Position numbers and translations under genes: made by a program
Part shown: positions 1 through 11,500 of the stretch, piece after piece
Layout: every line of letters starts with the position of its first letter
Position numbering within the stretch: the stretch's first letter is position 1
Assembly: GCF_024139115.2 (NCBI RefSeq)
Contig: NC_085140.1
Span: 417,024,283-417,088,282, forward strand
Direction: 5' to 3'
Length of the DNA: 64,000 nucleotides
Origin: Armigeres subalbatus
Taxonomy: Eukaryota; Arthropoda; Insecta; Diptera; Culicidae
Notes under the pieces: generated by a model
The model's input: only the letters and a program-made list of their open reading frames with translations
What the model was told of the DNA's origin: nothing
Database searches by the model: none

Positions 1-670
1 CCAGTCACTATGCGCCTCTGAATTTCTCTGCTGGTGTCGTTTTTGGCGGTCACCAGTTAGCCCAAGTACACGAATAATTCAACCACCTCGATTTCGTCAC
101 CACCGATAGAAACTCGTGGTAGGTGGCTTACATTGACCTATCTTGAGCCTCTTCCTATCATGTACTTCGTCTTCGACGTGTTGATAACTAGTCCAATCCG
201 TTTAGCTTCGCTTTTCAGTCTGATTTAGGCTTCCTCCATCCTCTCAAAGTTACGTGCCATGATATCAATGTCGTCGGCGAAACCAAATAACTGGACGGAC
301 TTGTGAAAATCGTACCCCTCGTGTCAATCCCTGCCCTTCGTATTACTCCCTCCAAAGCGATGTTGAATAGCAGACACGAAAGATCATCACCTTGCCGTAA
401 CCCTCTACGCGTTTCGAAGGGACTCGAGAATGCCCCTGAAACTCGAACTACGCACATCACCCGATCCGTCGTCGCCTTGATCAACCGTATCAGTTTATCC
501 AGAAATCCGTTTTCTTGCATTAGCTGCCATAGCTGGTCCCGATCGATTGTATGAAATACGGCTTTGAAGTCGATGAAAAGATGATGTGTGGGCACGTTAT
601 ATTCGAGGCATTTCTCCAATACCTGACGTATGACGAACACCTGGTCCGTGGTAGAGTGTTCACCCATGTT
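1..670 (-). mobile_element. Non-LTR retrotransposon fragment, reverse transcriptase (family A, RTE-like)
   Basis: Read on the minus strand, about 215-670 encodes the middle of a LINE reverse transcriptase: an STTDQVF segment, then HHLFIDFKAVFHTIDRD, then a GLRQGDDLSCLLFNIALEG block. Codons continue towards position 1 as the segment around the catalytic motif and thumb, with stops and frame changes. The same family is present in the plus orientation at 10433-15700, where these motifs align closely. The 5' end is cut abruptly near 670. This endonuclease-RT type resembles RTE-group elements, but I did not resolve the clade. It is a dead, 5'-truncated copy, and its 3' end runs off the window. Confidence 0.85.
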
Positions 671-1209
671 CTGTGAAATGAAGCAATTTAAAGAGACTCC
701 AGCAATATACAATGAGGATATGTGATGATATAATGATTATTAGGTCAAATAGGTGCTATTTTATTAAATGTTTAATTTTTCATTTGGCACTTCTTCCAAA
801 CTTTTGGCCGATGCATACTATGCACTTGAGTAAACATTTTGATTTTTAAAAATAAAACAAATTTTTTCCGCCAAAAAATCATCAATGCCCCTCAAAGATG
901 ATTGAAATTGGGTTCCATTTCACTTTTTATTCCGAAATTTTGTGGGCTCAATTTCGAAAAAAATCAAGATATTTTTACAACTTGAATACAAGAAAAATGT
1001 GTATCTTAATGTAATATTTTAGTACACAAAAATTGAAAATGGTTAGTTCAAAATACCTATGATGCAAGATCTACTCATATTGTTTGTTAGTATCGAGCTA
1101 ACAATACCCGAAATCGGATGTAAGACGGCGAAAATACGACCAAAAGCTTTTGCCTATATTTTTCGAGGATGAACCCAAACTTTTGGCCGGGAGTGTAAAT
1201 GATTTTCTC
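671..1209. other. Non-coding, with a Tc1/mariner-like terminal remnant
   Basis: No gene is visible. A 15-base string (CCAAACTTTTGGCCG) occurs at about 796-810 and again at 1175-1189. The second lies in a block (1172-1198) that resembles the end of a Tc1/mariner-type element ending ...GGGAGTGTA. The two copies are in the same orientation, so they do not delimit an intact element. Confidence 0.35.
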
Positions 1210-2070
1210 ACAGATTTCACTTTAGAGTAGAAAATTCGGAGTTTGGTGCGTTGACTAATCTGACTGGATCTCCATATATTTCGTTAACTCGCAAAATAAG
1301 CCCTAGCCTTCTGGATCCGTGCTGCTATGTTGATCTTGGTTCCGCTAACTGACTGCCAAGATATTGAAAGTTTTGGACCTTCTCCACTGCTCCACTGCAA
1401 TATCATCAGCCAAATCGAATGTATCCGATTTTGGATAACTTTGCATAGAACTTTGAGAACAATACACAGCAACATGATGTCCCGTCAATTGTCGCACACA
1501 GTCGGGTCCCCTTTTTTGAGACTTTCACTAAGACGCCCTACATCCAGTCGGCCGGAACAGTCGCAGATATTGCAAAATAACTCTACTGAAATGTGATAGA
1601 ACTAAACAGCTTTTTTGGATTTTATACTTCGGATGGATGCTCCTTCAAGCTCCTGCAATGATGGAACTTCGGAGTTGATGCGGGTAATGTGTCGCACCCT
1701 TCGGTGGCTCATGCCGAGATGTTGATGGTTGATCGGGCGTCACTACTTGGGTGGGTGGGTCGGTGAGTAACTGACCTGTCGCAACTTTCATCTGCAGGTT
1801 TCTTCCCTTCGCTGACCAGGGAATCCACCCACGCTCGCTTGTCCCGTCTGCAGAAGATTTAACTTCCTTCTCTAGAGCCGAATTCCGTAGACGGGACTCA
1901 GGTTGTTTCGTTTGTTTCGATAAAGGCATTCCTGATGGCCGTTCACTACTCTTCTACGCTACCACCTTCCGGAACATCGGCTGCCTAGTCCTCCCGCCGC
2001 TGAATCCGAGCAATGGGTGATCGGATCTTGCCAATAAAAAGGTGATGGTCAGACGCAATGTCAGCTTTTT
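1210..2070 (-). mobile_element. Internally deleted RTE-like LINE fragment (family B)
   Basis: On the minus strand the order is: the end of an endonuclease with a SDHHLFIGKIRSPIAR-like block (about 2060-1990), a linker with LEKEVKSS and QLLTDP (about 1900-1740), then an RT block LLCIVLKVLCKVI (about 1475-1435) joined directly to GTKINIAARIQKARAYFAS (about 1340-1284). The plus-strand copy at 59125-62530 carries the same blocks with several hundred residues between the last two. This copy therefore has at least one large internal deletion, plus stops and frameshifts. Confidence 0.75.
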
Positions 2071-2900
2071 AATAGGTGTTTTAGTAGATCTGTAGTAGCT
2101 TGTGGAAGTAATGAATGAAAACACATCAGATCAATGGACAAGTAAGGATGTTAGGCAATGCGTCATTCAATATTTGGTTGATCGGGTAGATCAAATATTA
2201 CGAATTCCAGGACGTTGTGGAGTACCAAAAATGTTTCCAAAAGCTTCTAGAAGGCAAATGGAAGTAATATCAATTCAATAAATCTGCTGGAATGTTTAGC
2301 GGTATGCGGATTCATCATTCAGAACTTGGTTGATCGGGGTACCTTCCTCATTATCCAATTCCGTGGTACTTATGAGGGTGTCGCTAAGTCGGTGGCCTCT
2401 CGTTAGGTAAGTACCACATCAACTCTTCCTTCCTCTCCCTAGTTACGGTGAAGATGGGCGTGGCCAGAAGTAGTAATCCTCATGCTTTTGTTATTTTTGT
2501 TTAAGACTGGAATCAAGGATTACTCCCCTTCTTGATTTCTAATAGCATTGTAGATAAGGATCACAAAAGTAAAACATGAGTATCACTAGTGTCCAATCTA
2601 CAAATTACACCGTAACAATGCTAATGCTAATGCGGAATGTCGTTCCTTATTCTGGATCGACTTTTCGCTTTTCACTGTCATAAATATACAAGTCTTGAGC
2701 ACATTTGTGACATATTTTCATCGATGAACACAAATTGAGGTAAAAGTTATAACAAAACAGCGGAAAAAATTGAAAACAGTTTGTTAAAATAAGTGAAACA
2801 TATTAAATCAATCAGTGGGTAATATTTCGAAGTGGGAAAAATGTAGAGGCATTCCACGGGGGCATGTCAGTCGATCCTGAGCGACCATTTCGAAAATATT
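2071..2900. other. Intergenic or intronic DNA, nothing assigned
   Basis: AT-rich with no supportable reading frame. A short phrase containing TTGGTTGATCGGG occurs twice (about 2173 and 2327), suggesting decayed repeat DNA. If the host gene starts upstream of the window, this belongs to its first visible intron. Confidence 0.4.
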
Positions 2901-3610
2901 TGAAACTCTGCACAGTTTTTCAATTTCATCTAAATCGTCATTTTTCGATATCAAATCTTCATATTGAGTCACGACTAACTTTTCAAAAGGGTGTATGTGA
3001 AAATGGTTCAAAAATATTTAAAAAGCTGCACAGCAAAAACGGAATGTTCGATTGTTATGATTTTTTCAGCAAAGTTAGACAACTAAATGGTGATTCTTAA
3101 GAAAATGTGCACAGTAAAAAATTTTTTTTGCCTTTAAAATATCATTTTGTCACAAAACTCAAATATCTCAAAACCCTATCTTTTTTCGAACGTAATTTTT
3201 AAGGAAAACGGTCCATTATATTAGCTATCTACCATAAAAATTTGGTGATGGTAAACTAATAAACAAAAAAGTTATGACATTTCAAACACAGAGAAACAGA
3301 CGTCTCACTCAACATATGTTCCATCGTACACCTTTTTAACGGTTTATTTAACTTTTTGTAGGTGGTCAATCGGCCACCGATGGCGCTTTCATCGATTTTG
3401 CTTGTGTTTGACGTTTGCACACTATCGCCATCTGGTTGCCGCTTGGCCACTCACCGGGATTTTAGCATTGGGCGACAAAGTTTTCGTGACCATGATTTTG
3501 ATTGCATTTTGTTCTAAGTGAGACGTCTGTTTCTCTGTGTTTCAAACATTTCACAATTTTCACATTTAGTAAAAAAAAATTTTTTTCTGTGTAAGTTATT
3601 TCGAGAATTG
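2901..3610 (-). repeat. Left arm of a large imperfect palindrome
   Basis: Apart from the MITE at 3287-3539, this arm is the reverse complement of 4711-5170 over about 450 bp with few mismatches. The inner tip ends in a near-perfect short palindrome centred between 3610 and 3611 (GAGAATTG/CAATTCTC). Small reading frames in the arms are mirror images of each other and are not genes. Confidence 0.85.
3287..3539. mobile_element. 253-bp MITE nested in the palindrome arm
   Basis: Perfect 23-bp terminal inverted repeats begin CACAGAGAAACAGACG and end in their complement. It is flanked by TTTCAAA on both sides (3280-3286 and 3540-3546). The other palindrome arm, near 4780, shows the same surroundings without the element, which is a direct view of the empty site. 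The duplication is 7 bp, or 8 bp if the edge base is shared. I do not recognise the family. Confidence 0.85.
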
Positions 3611-4710
3611 CAATTCTCGAAATAACTTACACAGAAAAAAAAATTTTTTCGGAACCGATTTCTTTTTCAATCAACAGGAAAAATACAAAATTAGTCTCGC
3701 GGGAAAATTTCATGTTGTGCCGACAACATCCAAATCGTTGCAAACGCCACATTAGTGAATAAATTGCTGTAGCAATCTTCCGATGACAGCCTATGCTCGG
3801 ACCGGCACTAATGCTATGATTCCGCTACCGATTCCAAACAATTATGCTTTGTTATATGAAGAAAGTTCGTCTAATATAAACATTCTCAATCACTAAAATC
3901 ATATAACTCCGAATTACGCTAGAAAATTTCACCGAAGAATTTTCCAGTTCCTAACGGTTGCACTTTAGGAAAATTATGTCAACTTAACTTTCCTCCCAAA
4001 TATAATGATGGTCCTGAAAAGAACCGATTAATTGTCACTTATGTGCCTTATCAGCAGCCACTGGGCTGCGCGACCGCCATCCGATGATTCGGCTCAACGA
4101 ACGCCGTCGATTGCCAGATCCGCCGAAGATGGGACACGGATGAAAATGATATGCTGCTGCTTCCACGACCGCCACCACCACCAACCGAAAAAATTTCATC
4201 CGCACCACCCGCTGTGACAGCCGTTGTCACTGGGACCGCTTCTTGACGCCCTGGTCCGCTCGCCGTGACATCCAGAATGAAAATGACGCGAGCACGCGAA
4301 ACACAGGGCTTTTTATACACAGGGAAAACGAAGCAGTGGATCAAAAGGCCCGTACCTTACTGCAATCTGATGTCCGTGTTGGGGATTTATGAACGGAATT
4401 GAATTTTTCCCCCGGTTTGGAAAGTAACAACATTTTCAATAGTTTAACGTTGATAATCAATAGTATCAATAGAATTGGCAAATTGCTGGAGAGTTTCTGA
4501 ATCGATTGATAAGCAAATGTCGAAAATCCATCGAAAGATGAAGAATTTCGTGACGGTCTCGAATTTGGAAATTTCGGTTTTACACCCTGTATCTGAGTCT
4601 TCCCCTTAGACGTAGTTTACGTCAAAACTTGATAGAAGGCCCGGAGACCCATAGTGTTATATACCGATCGACTCAGCTCGACAAACTGAGGTGACGTCTG
4701 TTTTTTTGTG
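3611..4710. other. Centre of the palindrome, unassigned, with a GC-richer block
   Basis: The first ~33 bases repeat the start of the right arm and then break off. 4030-4320 is GC-rich and open in more than one frame on both strands, but has no splice context or recognisable protein. 4631-4700 is a partial copy of the mosquito repeat seen in full at 57553-57896 (shared GGAGACCCATAGTGTTATAT). Confidence 0.5.
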
Positions 4711-5170
4711 TATGCAAATTGCAATTCTCGAAATAACTTACACAGAAAAAAATTTTTTTTTACTAAATGTGAAAATTGTGAAATGTTTGAAATGTCATAA
4801 CTTTTTTGTTTATTAGTTTACCATCACCAAATTTTATGGTAGATAGCTAATATAATGGACCGTTTTCCTAAAAAATTACGTTCGAAAAAAGATAGGGTTT
4901 TGAGATATTTGAGTTTTGTGACAAAAATGATATTTTAAAGGCAAAAAAATTTTTTTACTGTGCACATTTTCTTAAGAATCACCATTTAGTTGTCTAACTT
5001 TGCTGAAAAATCATAACAATCGAACATTCCGTTTTTGCTGTGCAGCTTTTTAAATATTTTTGAACCATTTTCACATACACCCTTTTGAAAAGTTAGTCGT
5101 GACTCAATATGAAGATTTGATATCGAAAAATGACGATTTAGATGAAATTGAAAAACTGTGCAAAGTTTCA
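4711..5170 (+). repeat. Right arm of the large imperfect palindrome
   Basis: Reverse complement of 2901-3286 plus 3547-3610. It lacks the MITE found in the left arm and so preserves its empty target site. No transposase is encoded in either arm, so this may be a foldback-type or non-autonomous element. Confidence 0.85.
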
Positions 5171-5890
5171 ACTCAATAGAAAATCATGAATTAAAAATTT
5201 TCTTAAATTTTGATGCTGTTGCTTGGAATCGCTCTGTAGTGTTAATAGTTTTGTAATATTTAGGTACGTAAAAAATCTTAACTTTTTACGTTTTAGTCTT
5301 TTTAAAACATGTTTAGTAAACTTTAATTTCCTCTGTCACTCTAAGCCCACTTGCCGTTTTTCATACAAAATGGTCAACTTTGGAGAACTAGATCTCGATT
5401 GCCTATGAACCAATGTTGGTTAAAATTTGACCAGAGCTCAGATATAACTTGAATTTTACCACACCTAAGTTTCGACCATATGTAAAAAAATATCGCGGTA
5501 ATACCAAAACGATTTTTTTTTTCGAATTGATTTTATAATATTTTGAAAACTACAACTCTTAGTGTTCAAGTATATTCCGCAAACTTTTTTGTATTGCCAA
5601 AATACGCGTTTTTGTTGAATAAGTCATCAGTTTACAACCTATAGAATTCAAGTTATTTAAAAAAAATTTGAAAGAAAGAAAGGAAGGAAAGAAAGACATA
5701 AAGTTAAGAATTCAAAAATATGTGATCTGAATCGTTCAAAATGCTTCATTGGGGAAAAACATATTATCAAACGTTATTGTCTGCTGTCCTAGAGTCCTAC
5801 TGAATACATCTTATTTTTGTAGTTACTGTCAATTTCGTTTGGAATCCAAAGTTGAATTAATTGTTTTCCGTTTCTTTTTTCAATCTCCAG
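5171..5890 (+). other. Intron upstream of the first visible Wdr62 exon
   Basis: AT-rich sequence with a short purine run (GAAAGAAAGGAAGG, near 5675-5695) and a pyrimidine-rich acceptor ending CAATCTCCAG at 5890. The conserved segment expected before this exon in the WDR62 family (it normally ends ...AYPAG) was looked for in 1-5890 and not seen, so the 5' exons probably lie outside the window. Confidence 0.6.
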
Positions 5891-6601
5891 ATGTACCGTG
5901 GTCCTGTTCAACCCGAAAAAGCTCACGCAGTCCTTCCTGCTCAACACGGCCAAGAAGGCCATCACAGCGGTGGCATACTCGCAGTGCGGGCGCTACCTGG
6001 CCACCGGAGAATGTGGCCACAATCCGTCCATTAAGGTGTGGGAGCTGGATGTCAACGGGAATGCCAATTACGAGAACGGAGCCGCCGGCAGTATAGTGGC
6101 GGAATTCTCCGGCCACAAGTACGCCGTTAGTTGTGTTGCTTTTTCACCCACCGGGAAGTATCTTGTTTCGGTGGGCTCACAGCACGACAACATTGTAAAT
6201 GTGTTCGATTGGAAGGCCAATCTGAAAATTGCCTCCAATAAGGTTACCGCCAAGGTCGTCGCTGTGAGCTTTAGCGAGGATGGGAATTATTTCGTAACGG
6301 TAGGCAATAGGCATGTGAAGTACTGGTATTTGGAGGGCAGCCGGAAGTACAAGGAACCGATTCCGTTGATGGGCCGGAGTGCGATATTGGGAGAGCTGCG
6401 CAACAATGACTTCTGCGCGGTGGCCTGTGGCAAAGGAGAAATGTCCGACAGCACGTATGCGATCACCAGGAATGGACACCTGGTAGAGTTCAATTCTAGG
6501 AGATTGCTGGACAAGTGGGTCATGTGTAGGACCAATGCAGCAAATTGTTTAGTCACTAGTACAAAGTATATTCTAGTGGGATGCGCCGAGGCCATTATCA
6601 G
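5891..6601 (+). CDS. Wdr62: Wdr62/MAPKBP1 orthologue, exon encoding the first WD40 repeats
   Basis: First visible coding exon of a WD40 scaffold protein. Known family role: WDR62 and its paralogue MAPKBP1 bind JNK-pathway kinases, and WDR62 acts at spindle poles and centrosomes in dividing neural progenitors. Translation opens with CTVVLFNPKK followed by QSFLLNTAKKAITAVAYS, the family's N-terminal signature. Three WD repeats are visible: CGRYLATGECGHNPSIKVWEL, a second ending NIVNVFDW, and a third ending HVKYWYLE. The exon is entered in phase 2 (5891 is the third base of a codon) and ends ATCAG|GTAAGT. It joins the next exon through a split Arg codon. The GTG at 5898 is an internal Val, not a start. 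The true N-terminus is upstream. Confidence 0.95.
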
Positions 6602-6659
6602 GTAAGTACCATGATTGTATTCTTCCATGTGGTGAATTCAACGATGGGATGTTTCACAG

Positions 6660-8657
6660 AGTGTTCAACGCAGAAACCCTGGAATACATCACAACCCTAC
6701 CGCGCACGCATTTCCTCGGTGTGGATGTGGCGCAGGGTCTTCATATCAATCACATGATGTCGGTTCCACAAAATGCCAAATATCCGGACACGATAGCGAT
6801 CGTGTACGACGAAAATCGCTGCAAGGTGACGAGCGTCTACAACGATCATAGCTTATACATTTGGGATTTGCGGGATATCCGAAGGGTTGGTAAGAGCAAT
6901 TCTTTCCTGTATCATTCGGCGTGTATCTGGGGGGTGGAAACTGTGCCATTTAGCTATCTGAAACACACCGTCTCGGATACGCTGCCATCGGATAGCTTCC
7001 TGACGTGTTCTTCGGATGACACCATTCGGGTTTGGGACATCGAAAACGGCGAAGGTACTGAACTTTACAGGAGGAACATCTACAGCAAAGAGTTGATGAA
7101 GGTAATATACATCGACGAGGAACTCAACCACATCAAGGATATTGACAATCCGATCCACAATACGGAGAAAAGTTCCAGTTACGACGGTAGGAATGGAGTC
7201 AGATGCATCAAAGTCAATCCGGATAACAGTCAGCTGGCTACTGGTGATAGGAGTGGTAACATTAGGATCTACAACCTTAGTAATCTCAAACTGATCACAA
7301 CGATCGAAGCGCACGATTCGGAAGTTTTGTGCGTGGAATACACCAACGAAAAAATCGAGCGCAAACTGCTGGCCAGTGCAAGTCGAGATAGGTTAATTCA
7401 CATTTTTGACTGCGAAGCAGGTTACAGGATTCTGCAGACACTAGACGACCACTCGAGTAGTATTACCTCAGTACGGTTTATCGGTTCGGGCAAGCAGTTC
7501 CAGATGGTGTCCTGTGGTGCCGACAAATCCATCATCTTCCGTAATTTCCAGAACAATGTCTTTCTAAGGGGCAACAATTGCGCCGGCAAAAATACGCTTT
7601 ACGATATGGAGGTAGATAGTAATTATAAGCACATTTTGACAGCGTGCCAAGATCGGAACATCCGAGTCTACAGCACACAAAACGCCAAACACACCAAGAC
7701 CTTCAAGGGGTCCCATTCGGACGAAGGAAGTTTAATAAAGGTTAGTTTGGACCTTAGTGGTATTTACATTGCCACTTCCTGCACGGACAAAACACTAAGC
7801 GTGTACGACTATTATTCAAATGAATGCATGGCTCGAATGTATGGTCACAGCGAATTGGTTACTGGATTGAAGTTTACAAACGATTGTAAGCACCTGATTT
7901 CCGCCAGCGGAGATGGTTGTGTTTTTGTTTGGCAGGTTCCACATGACATGATTGTAACAATGCAAGCTCGGCTTTCTCAACAAGCGCTTCGATCTGGTCA
8001 CCAGCCAATTCCGCGACCTCTATCCAATCCGTTCACTGACGCTATTCTAGATCACCCTGCGCCTCACACGGAACAGTTTGGATCACCACCAAACAATCTA
8101 TTTATAGAAGACGCTCCTGTTACGCCAGGTTATCGATTCTCCGACGTGGGACAGCTGCCACAATGGGCCAAGCGAAAACCCACAGAGGATCAATCAAATT
8201 CTCCCGTTCTTGGTAGCAGCCCTAGCCAAAGTCAGACGTTTGGTGGTCCTCCAAAACCTCGTGGTCGATGGGGTCAAAAGGGACAATTTGATGAAGCACT
8301 TGACTTACGAAATATAGTCGATAGTCCTTTAAATACCACTTACGGCAGTGAAAAGGCTGCTCTCCACCATGCAAACAATAACACCCCCACTTCAGGCTAC
8401 AACAGTGGCAGCTCCAAAGATGTTTACAGTAATGCGTATCTCAGCGAGGACAGTTCGATCGATAGTGGACGAGAAAATCGACGAGATATTGCCTTTCTGC
8501 AGCATAAGAAAATATCCGAGACAAAGGCGCTAAATTCGCTAAATTCGGAATCAAATACGGAGCATGACGGAGACGTAGAGGACATATCGGATGGAGAGCG
8601 AACCAGTTCCGAGCATGGAATGGTGTATTACCCAACGGTGGCCCCTTCGACGCCAAC
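6660..8657 (+). CDS. Wdr62: Wdr62/MAPKBP1 orthologue, main WD40 exon
   Basis: Follows a 58-bp intron. It completes the double beta-propeller: repeats include SLYIWDLRD, TCSSDDTIRVWDIE, LATGDRSGNIRIYNL, LLASASRDRLIHIFD, VSCGADKSIIFRNF, ILTACQDRNIRVYST, IATSCTDKTLSVYDY and ISASGDGCVFVWQVP. The propeller ends near nucleotide 7938, about residue 663 of the visible protein. It is followed by the conserved DMIVTMQARL helix and then low-complexity Ser/Pro/Asn-rich sequence. This order (12 or more WD repeats, then a long disordered tail) distinguishes the family from simple WD40 proteins. The exon ends AC|GTGAGT. In-frame joining to 8719 completes a Thr codon. Confidence 0.96.
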
Positions 8658-8718
8658 GTGAGTCCTCAAATACATGTTTGAAAGAATGTTTCCCATCTAA
8701 ATTTGATTTCATTTGCAG

Positions 8719-9020
8719 AGATTTCAAAATCAACGAAATCGACGTCAATGAGCTACGGAAGTCAATCCGGCGGCAGAAACTAGAGAAGCAAGGGTTGAGT
8801 ATCGCTGCTCAGCTGCAGATGCAAAATGCAGCCTCCACTGGGACTGGTACGGGAACTTCGGAGGACGAAGACGAAGGATCAACTCCAAGTGGTGACAATG
8901 CTGACCGATCGTTGGCATCCACCTTGGGTGGCAGTTCCGAAAGTATACCGCAGCAAACGTCTTCAACGTTCCTGCAGGCCGCACTCGACGGACCGGCCAG
9001 TCTTTCGGATAAAGAACGAG
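8719..9020 (+). CDS. Wdr62: Wdr62 exon, post-propeller linker
   Basis: Acceptor TTTGCAG at 8718, donor GAACGAG|GTAATA. Encodes DFKINEIDVNELRKSIRRQK, a short charged helix, and then a GT-repeat/acidic stretch (TGTGTGTSEDEDEG) and Ser/Gln-rich sequence. Introns on both sides are about 61 bp. The exon ends on the first base of a Val codon. Confidence 0.93.
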
Positions 9021-9082
9021 GTAATATATTACTTTTGTGACAAAGGACAATTTCCCAAATAAACATTTTTCCCTCCAATCAG

Positions 9083-9219
9083 TTCATAGCCGAAAGAGCA
9101 TCAGCGCGATGCACAACAACGATGCCAAAATCACGACTAGCATTTCCAAATCGTACGCCAACAACAAGAAGGAAGAACTGATGAAAGTAATTAATGAGGC
9201 CAAAGCAAAGCTGGAAAAT
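9083..9219 (+). CDS. Wdr62: Wdr62 exon, charged helical segment
   Basis: Acceptor CTCCAATCAG, donor AAAAT|GTAAGT, ending on a codon boundary. Encodes VHSRKSISAMHNN followed by a Lys/Glu-rich segment (NNKKEELMKVINEAKAKLEN) likely to be helical. In-frame with its neighbours. Confidence 0.93.
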
Positions 9220-9440
9220 GTAAGTACCAATCCAACTGTTTTACTTTTCGGTCCGTAAATTTTCGGAACATTGCCAAGAAACTTTATTGAATCGGAAAAT
9301 AAGCGAATGATTACGCGTTCTCTTCCTTCGTAAAATAGCTTCATTCCAGTTAAGCAGTTTTTCATTGTATGTTTTTTTAAAGTTCCATTCAACAACTCAT
9401 CAATCCTCTTTCCTTCCTTTCCATTTGCGTTCTATTTTAG

Positions 9441-9500
9441 GAAATTCATATTCATAGTAATCGTGACGCTAGTTACTCATTAAACCTAGTTCGTCCTAAG
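9441..9500 (+). CDS. Wdr62: Wdr62 60-bp small exon
   Basis: Exactly 20 codons (EIHIHSNRDASYSLNLVRPK), with acceptor TCTATTTTAG and donor CCTAAG|GTGAGA. It is phase 0 on both sides, so it could be skipped without changing frame. It precedes a 10.35-kb intron. Confidence 0.85.
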
Positions 9501-9889
9501 GTGAGAAACTATTGTTGTTATCGACGAACTTTATGCATATGTACTAGCTCTCTGTGCTCCTTCCATCGCTGACCCCAACGATATGAACTCACGTGCACTA
9601 ATATTTACTTAATCTTCCACAATAACATCACCCATCAATGTGCTTTTCAACTGCGCTGCTTATGAATTTGTTATCCGTCTCGTTTACCTAAATGTATTTA
9701 TCTTCGTATTTAAGACGTTACTCAAAGCTGTCCCCGTTTGTGTTGACTTCACTTGTATATACAATTCAACACATTAATTTTTTTTCTTGTTTTCTTGAAA
9801 TCTTCACATCGTCGCTAATTGCAAACCATATTGTGATCTCTCTGCATGGTACAGCGTGGTCCTACAGGCTGACGAAAAAATACATTTCT
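9501..9889 (+). other. Start of the 10.35-kb intron, nothing assigned
   Basis: AT-rich intronic DNA with no recognisable coding or repeat structure before the LINE tail that follows. Confidence 0.5.
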
Positions 9890-10170
9890 AATCATTACTT
9901 ACTTACTTGATACTTGATGGGCTACAGCTCTTCGACGAACCTACGCCGAATGGAGTATCCTTCTCCACTGGACTCGATCCTGGGCCAATCGCTTTCAGTC
10001 GCAGTCGCCCTGAATATTGAGCGTCCTCAGGTCCTCTTCAACTGCAAAAAGCCATCGTGTACGCGGCCTTTAACAAAGGCTGCGGCCTCTTCCGAGTTCT
10101 TTACTAAATATTATCTTCGCTTGACGTTCTTCCGGCATACGAAGAACGTATCCAGCCCACCGTAGTCTGC
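9890..10170 (-). mobile_element. 3' end of an RTE-like LINE, minus strand
   Basis: On the minus strand the sequence starts GWxxxVLRMPEERQAK-like, continues through the degraded C-terminus of an RT polyprotein, and ends in a short AAGT-type tail (plus-strand TTACTTACTTACTTG near 9896-9910). Tandem short-repeat tails are typical of RTE-group elements. It is heavily 5'-truncated. Confidence 0.7.
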
Positions 10171-10432
10171 CGTGTTGTATAAGCTTAATAATATCCAGCT
10201 CTTTATACGAGCTATATCAAGTGGTATAGAGTCACAGGTCTATTTGCACTGCACTGAAATTTCATTCGGTCAAAGTTTGAATCAATTGCCAACTGAATAC
10301 AGAAGCAGAATTATGAAAAGAGTTGTGTGGCGTACTTGTAGCCCTTCACTGGCGGAGTCTAACTGGGGCACGATAAGGTACGTGACCCAATAAATTGAAT
10401 ATTTCCCTGGAATTTATGTAGGGTATATCCAT

Positions 10433-11500
10433 GTATGAGATGCAGATTAATCAAACCTTCATGTGCCGATCACGTTCTAATCGATGGTAAATTCTTCTCC
10501 GACATCACGAACGTACGCACTTACCGCAGTGCTAATATTGAATCCGATCACTACCTCGTATGTCTGCGCTCAAAACTCTCGACGGTGTACAACACGCGTC
10601 GGAGTCGGACTAAACATTGAGCGGCTACAAGACGGTAGACTAGCCCAAGACTACATGCAGCAGCTGGAAGTGGCACTCCCAACCAGAGCTGTAAATATTC
10701 GATTATTTTTTATGAAGCCCATCGGCCTTCTTTGTCACTTCACTTCTAAACATATTCATATTCGGCTCTGCACCGTCAATTTTCAGAATGAATATTGGTC
10801 AGTGAGTATTTATTTGAATATCACAAATTATTAAATAATCGTAAAACTGAACACATGTTTTATGATTTGAATAAATACACGCGTAGATCTAATCCCGACG
10901 CTCAATTCAGGGGCATTTTTTAGCGTCAAATGTCAATATAATCAAGGCTAATTTTGTTTTTTTCGCGCGCAGTTTCCATACTCAGTGGTAATCAATTGAC
11001 TGAATTTATGAAGAAGTAAACTGAGTAAGTCATTCTATGTTTTTAATAATCAAAACACGAATGTCAAAAGTCGGAGTGAATGTGCTTCATGAAAGTGAAA
11101 ATTTTATGCTCTGCTCCCAACGGAAGAGCAGCTTGGCGCAGCATCTCTTGAAGATGGCTGGAGAGATATTCGATCCATCATAGGAAACACCGCAACCGCT
11201 GCATCAGGCACGGTGGCTCCGGATCAGAGAAACGACTGGTATGACGGTGAATGTGAGCAGTTAGTTGTGGAGAAGAATGCATCATGGGCGAGATTGCTGC
11301 AACACCGCACGAGGGCGAACGAGGCACGATACAAACAGGCGCGGAACAGACAAAACTCGATTTTGAGGAGGAAAAGGCGCCACCAGGAAGATCGATACCG
11401 TGAAGAGACGGAGGAACTGTACCGCGCAAATAACGCACAAAAGTTCTATGAGAATGCAAACCGTTCACGTAAGGGTCAAGTGCCAAAGCCCGATATGTGT
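10433..11500 (+). mobile_element. Family A LINE, 5' portion (endonuclease end and linker)
   Basis: Decayed reading frames give the end of an apurinic-type endonuclease (DHVLIDGKFFSDITNVRTYR, then ESDHYLV, the SDHxL catalytic-loop motif with Glu before Ser). A basic linker follows: RNDWYDGECEQLVVEKNASW, RRKRRHQEDRYREETEELYR and QVPKPDMC. It continues in frame at 14231 once the intervening insertion is removed. Several indels separate the pieces. Confidence 0.85.

Noticed and set aside
4032..4344. A GC-rich overlapping pair of open frames (His/Gly-rich)
   Set aside because: Open on both strands because of composition. No homologue or splice site was recognised, and it lies inside the palindrome centre.
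2808..5171. Paired small reading frames in the palindrome arms
   Set aside because: They are mirror images on opposite strands of a repeat, with no splice context and no known protein.
5898..6605. A stand-alone gene starting at 5898
   Set aside because: The start is an internal GTG Val codon. The frame extends upstream to a splice acceptor and the protein is the interior of Wdr62.
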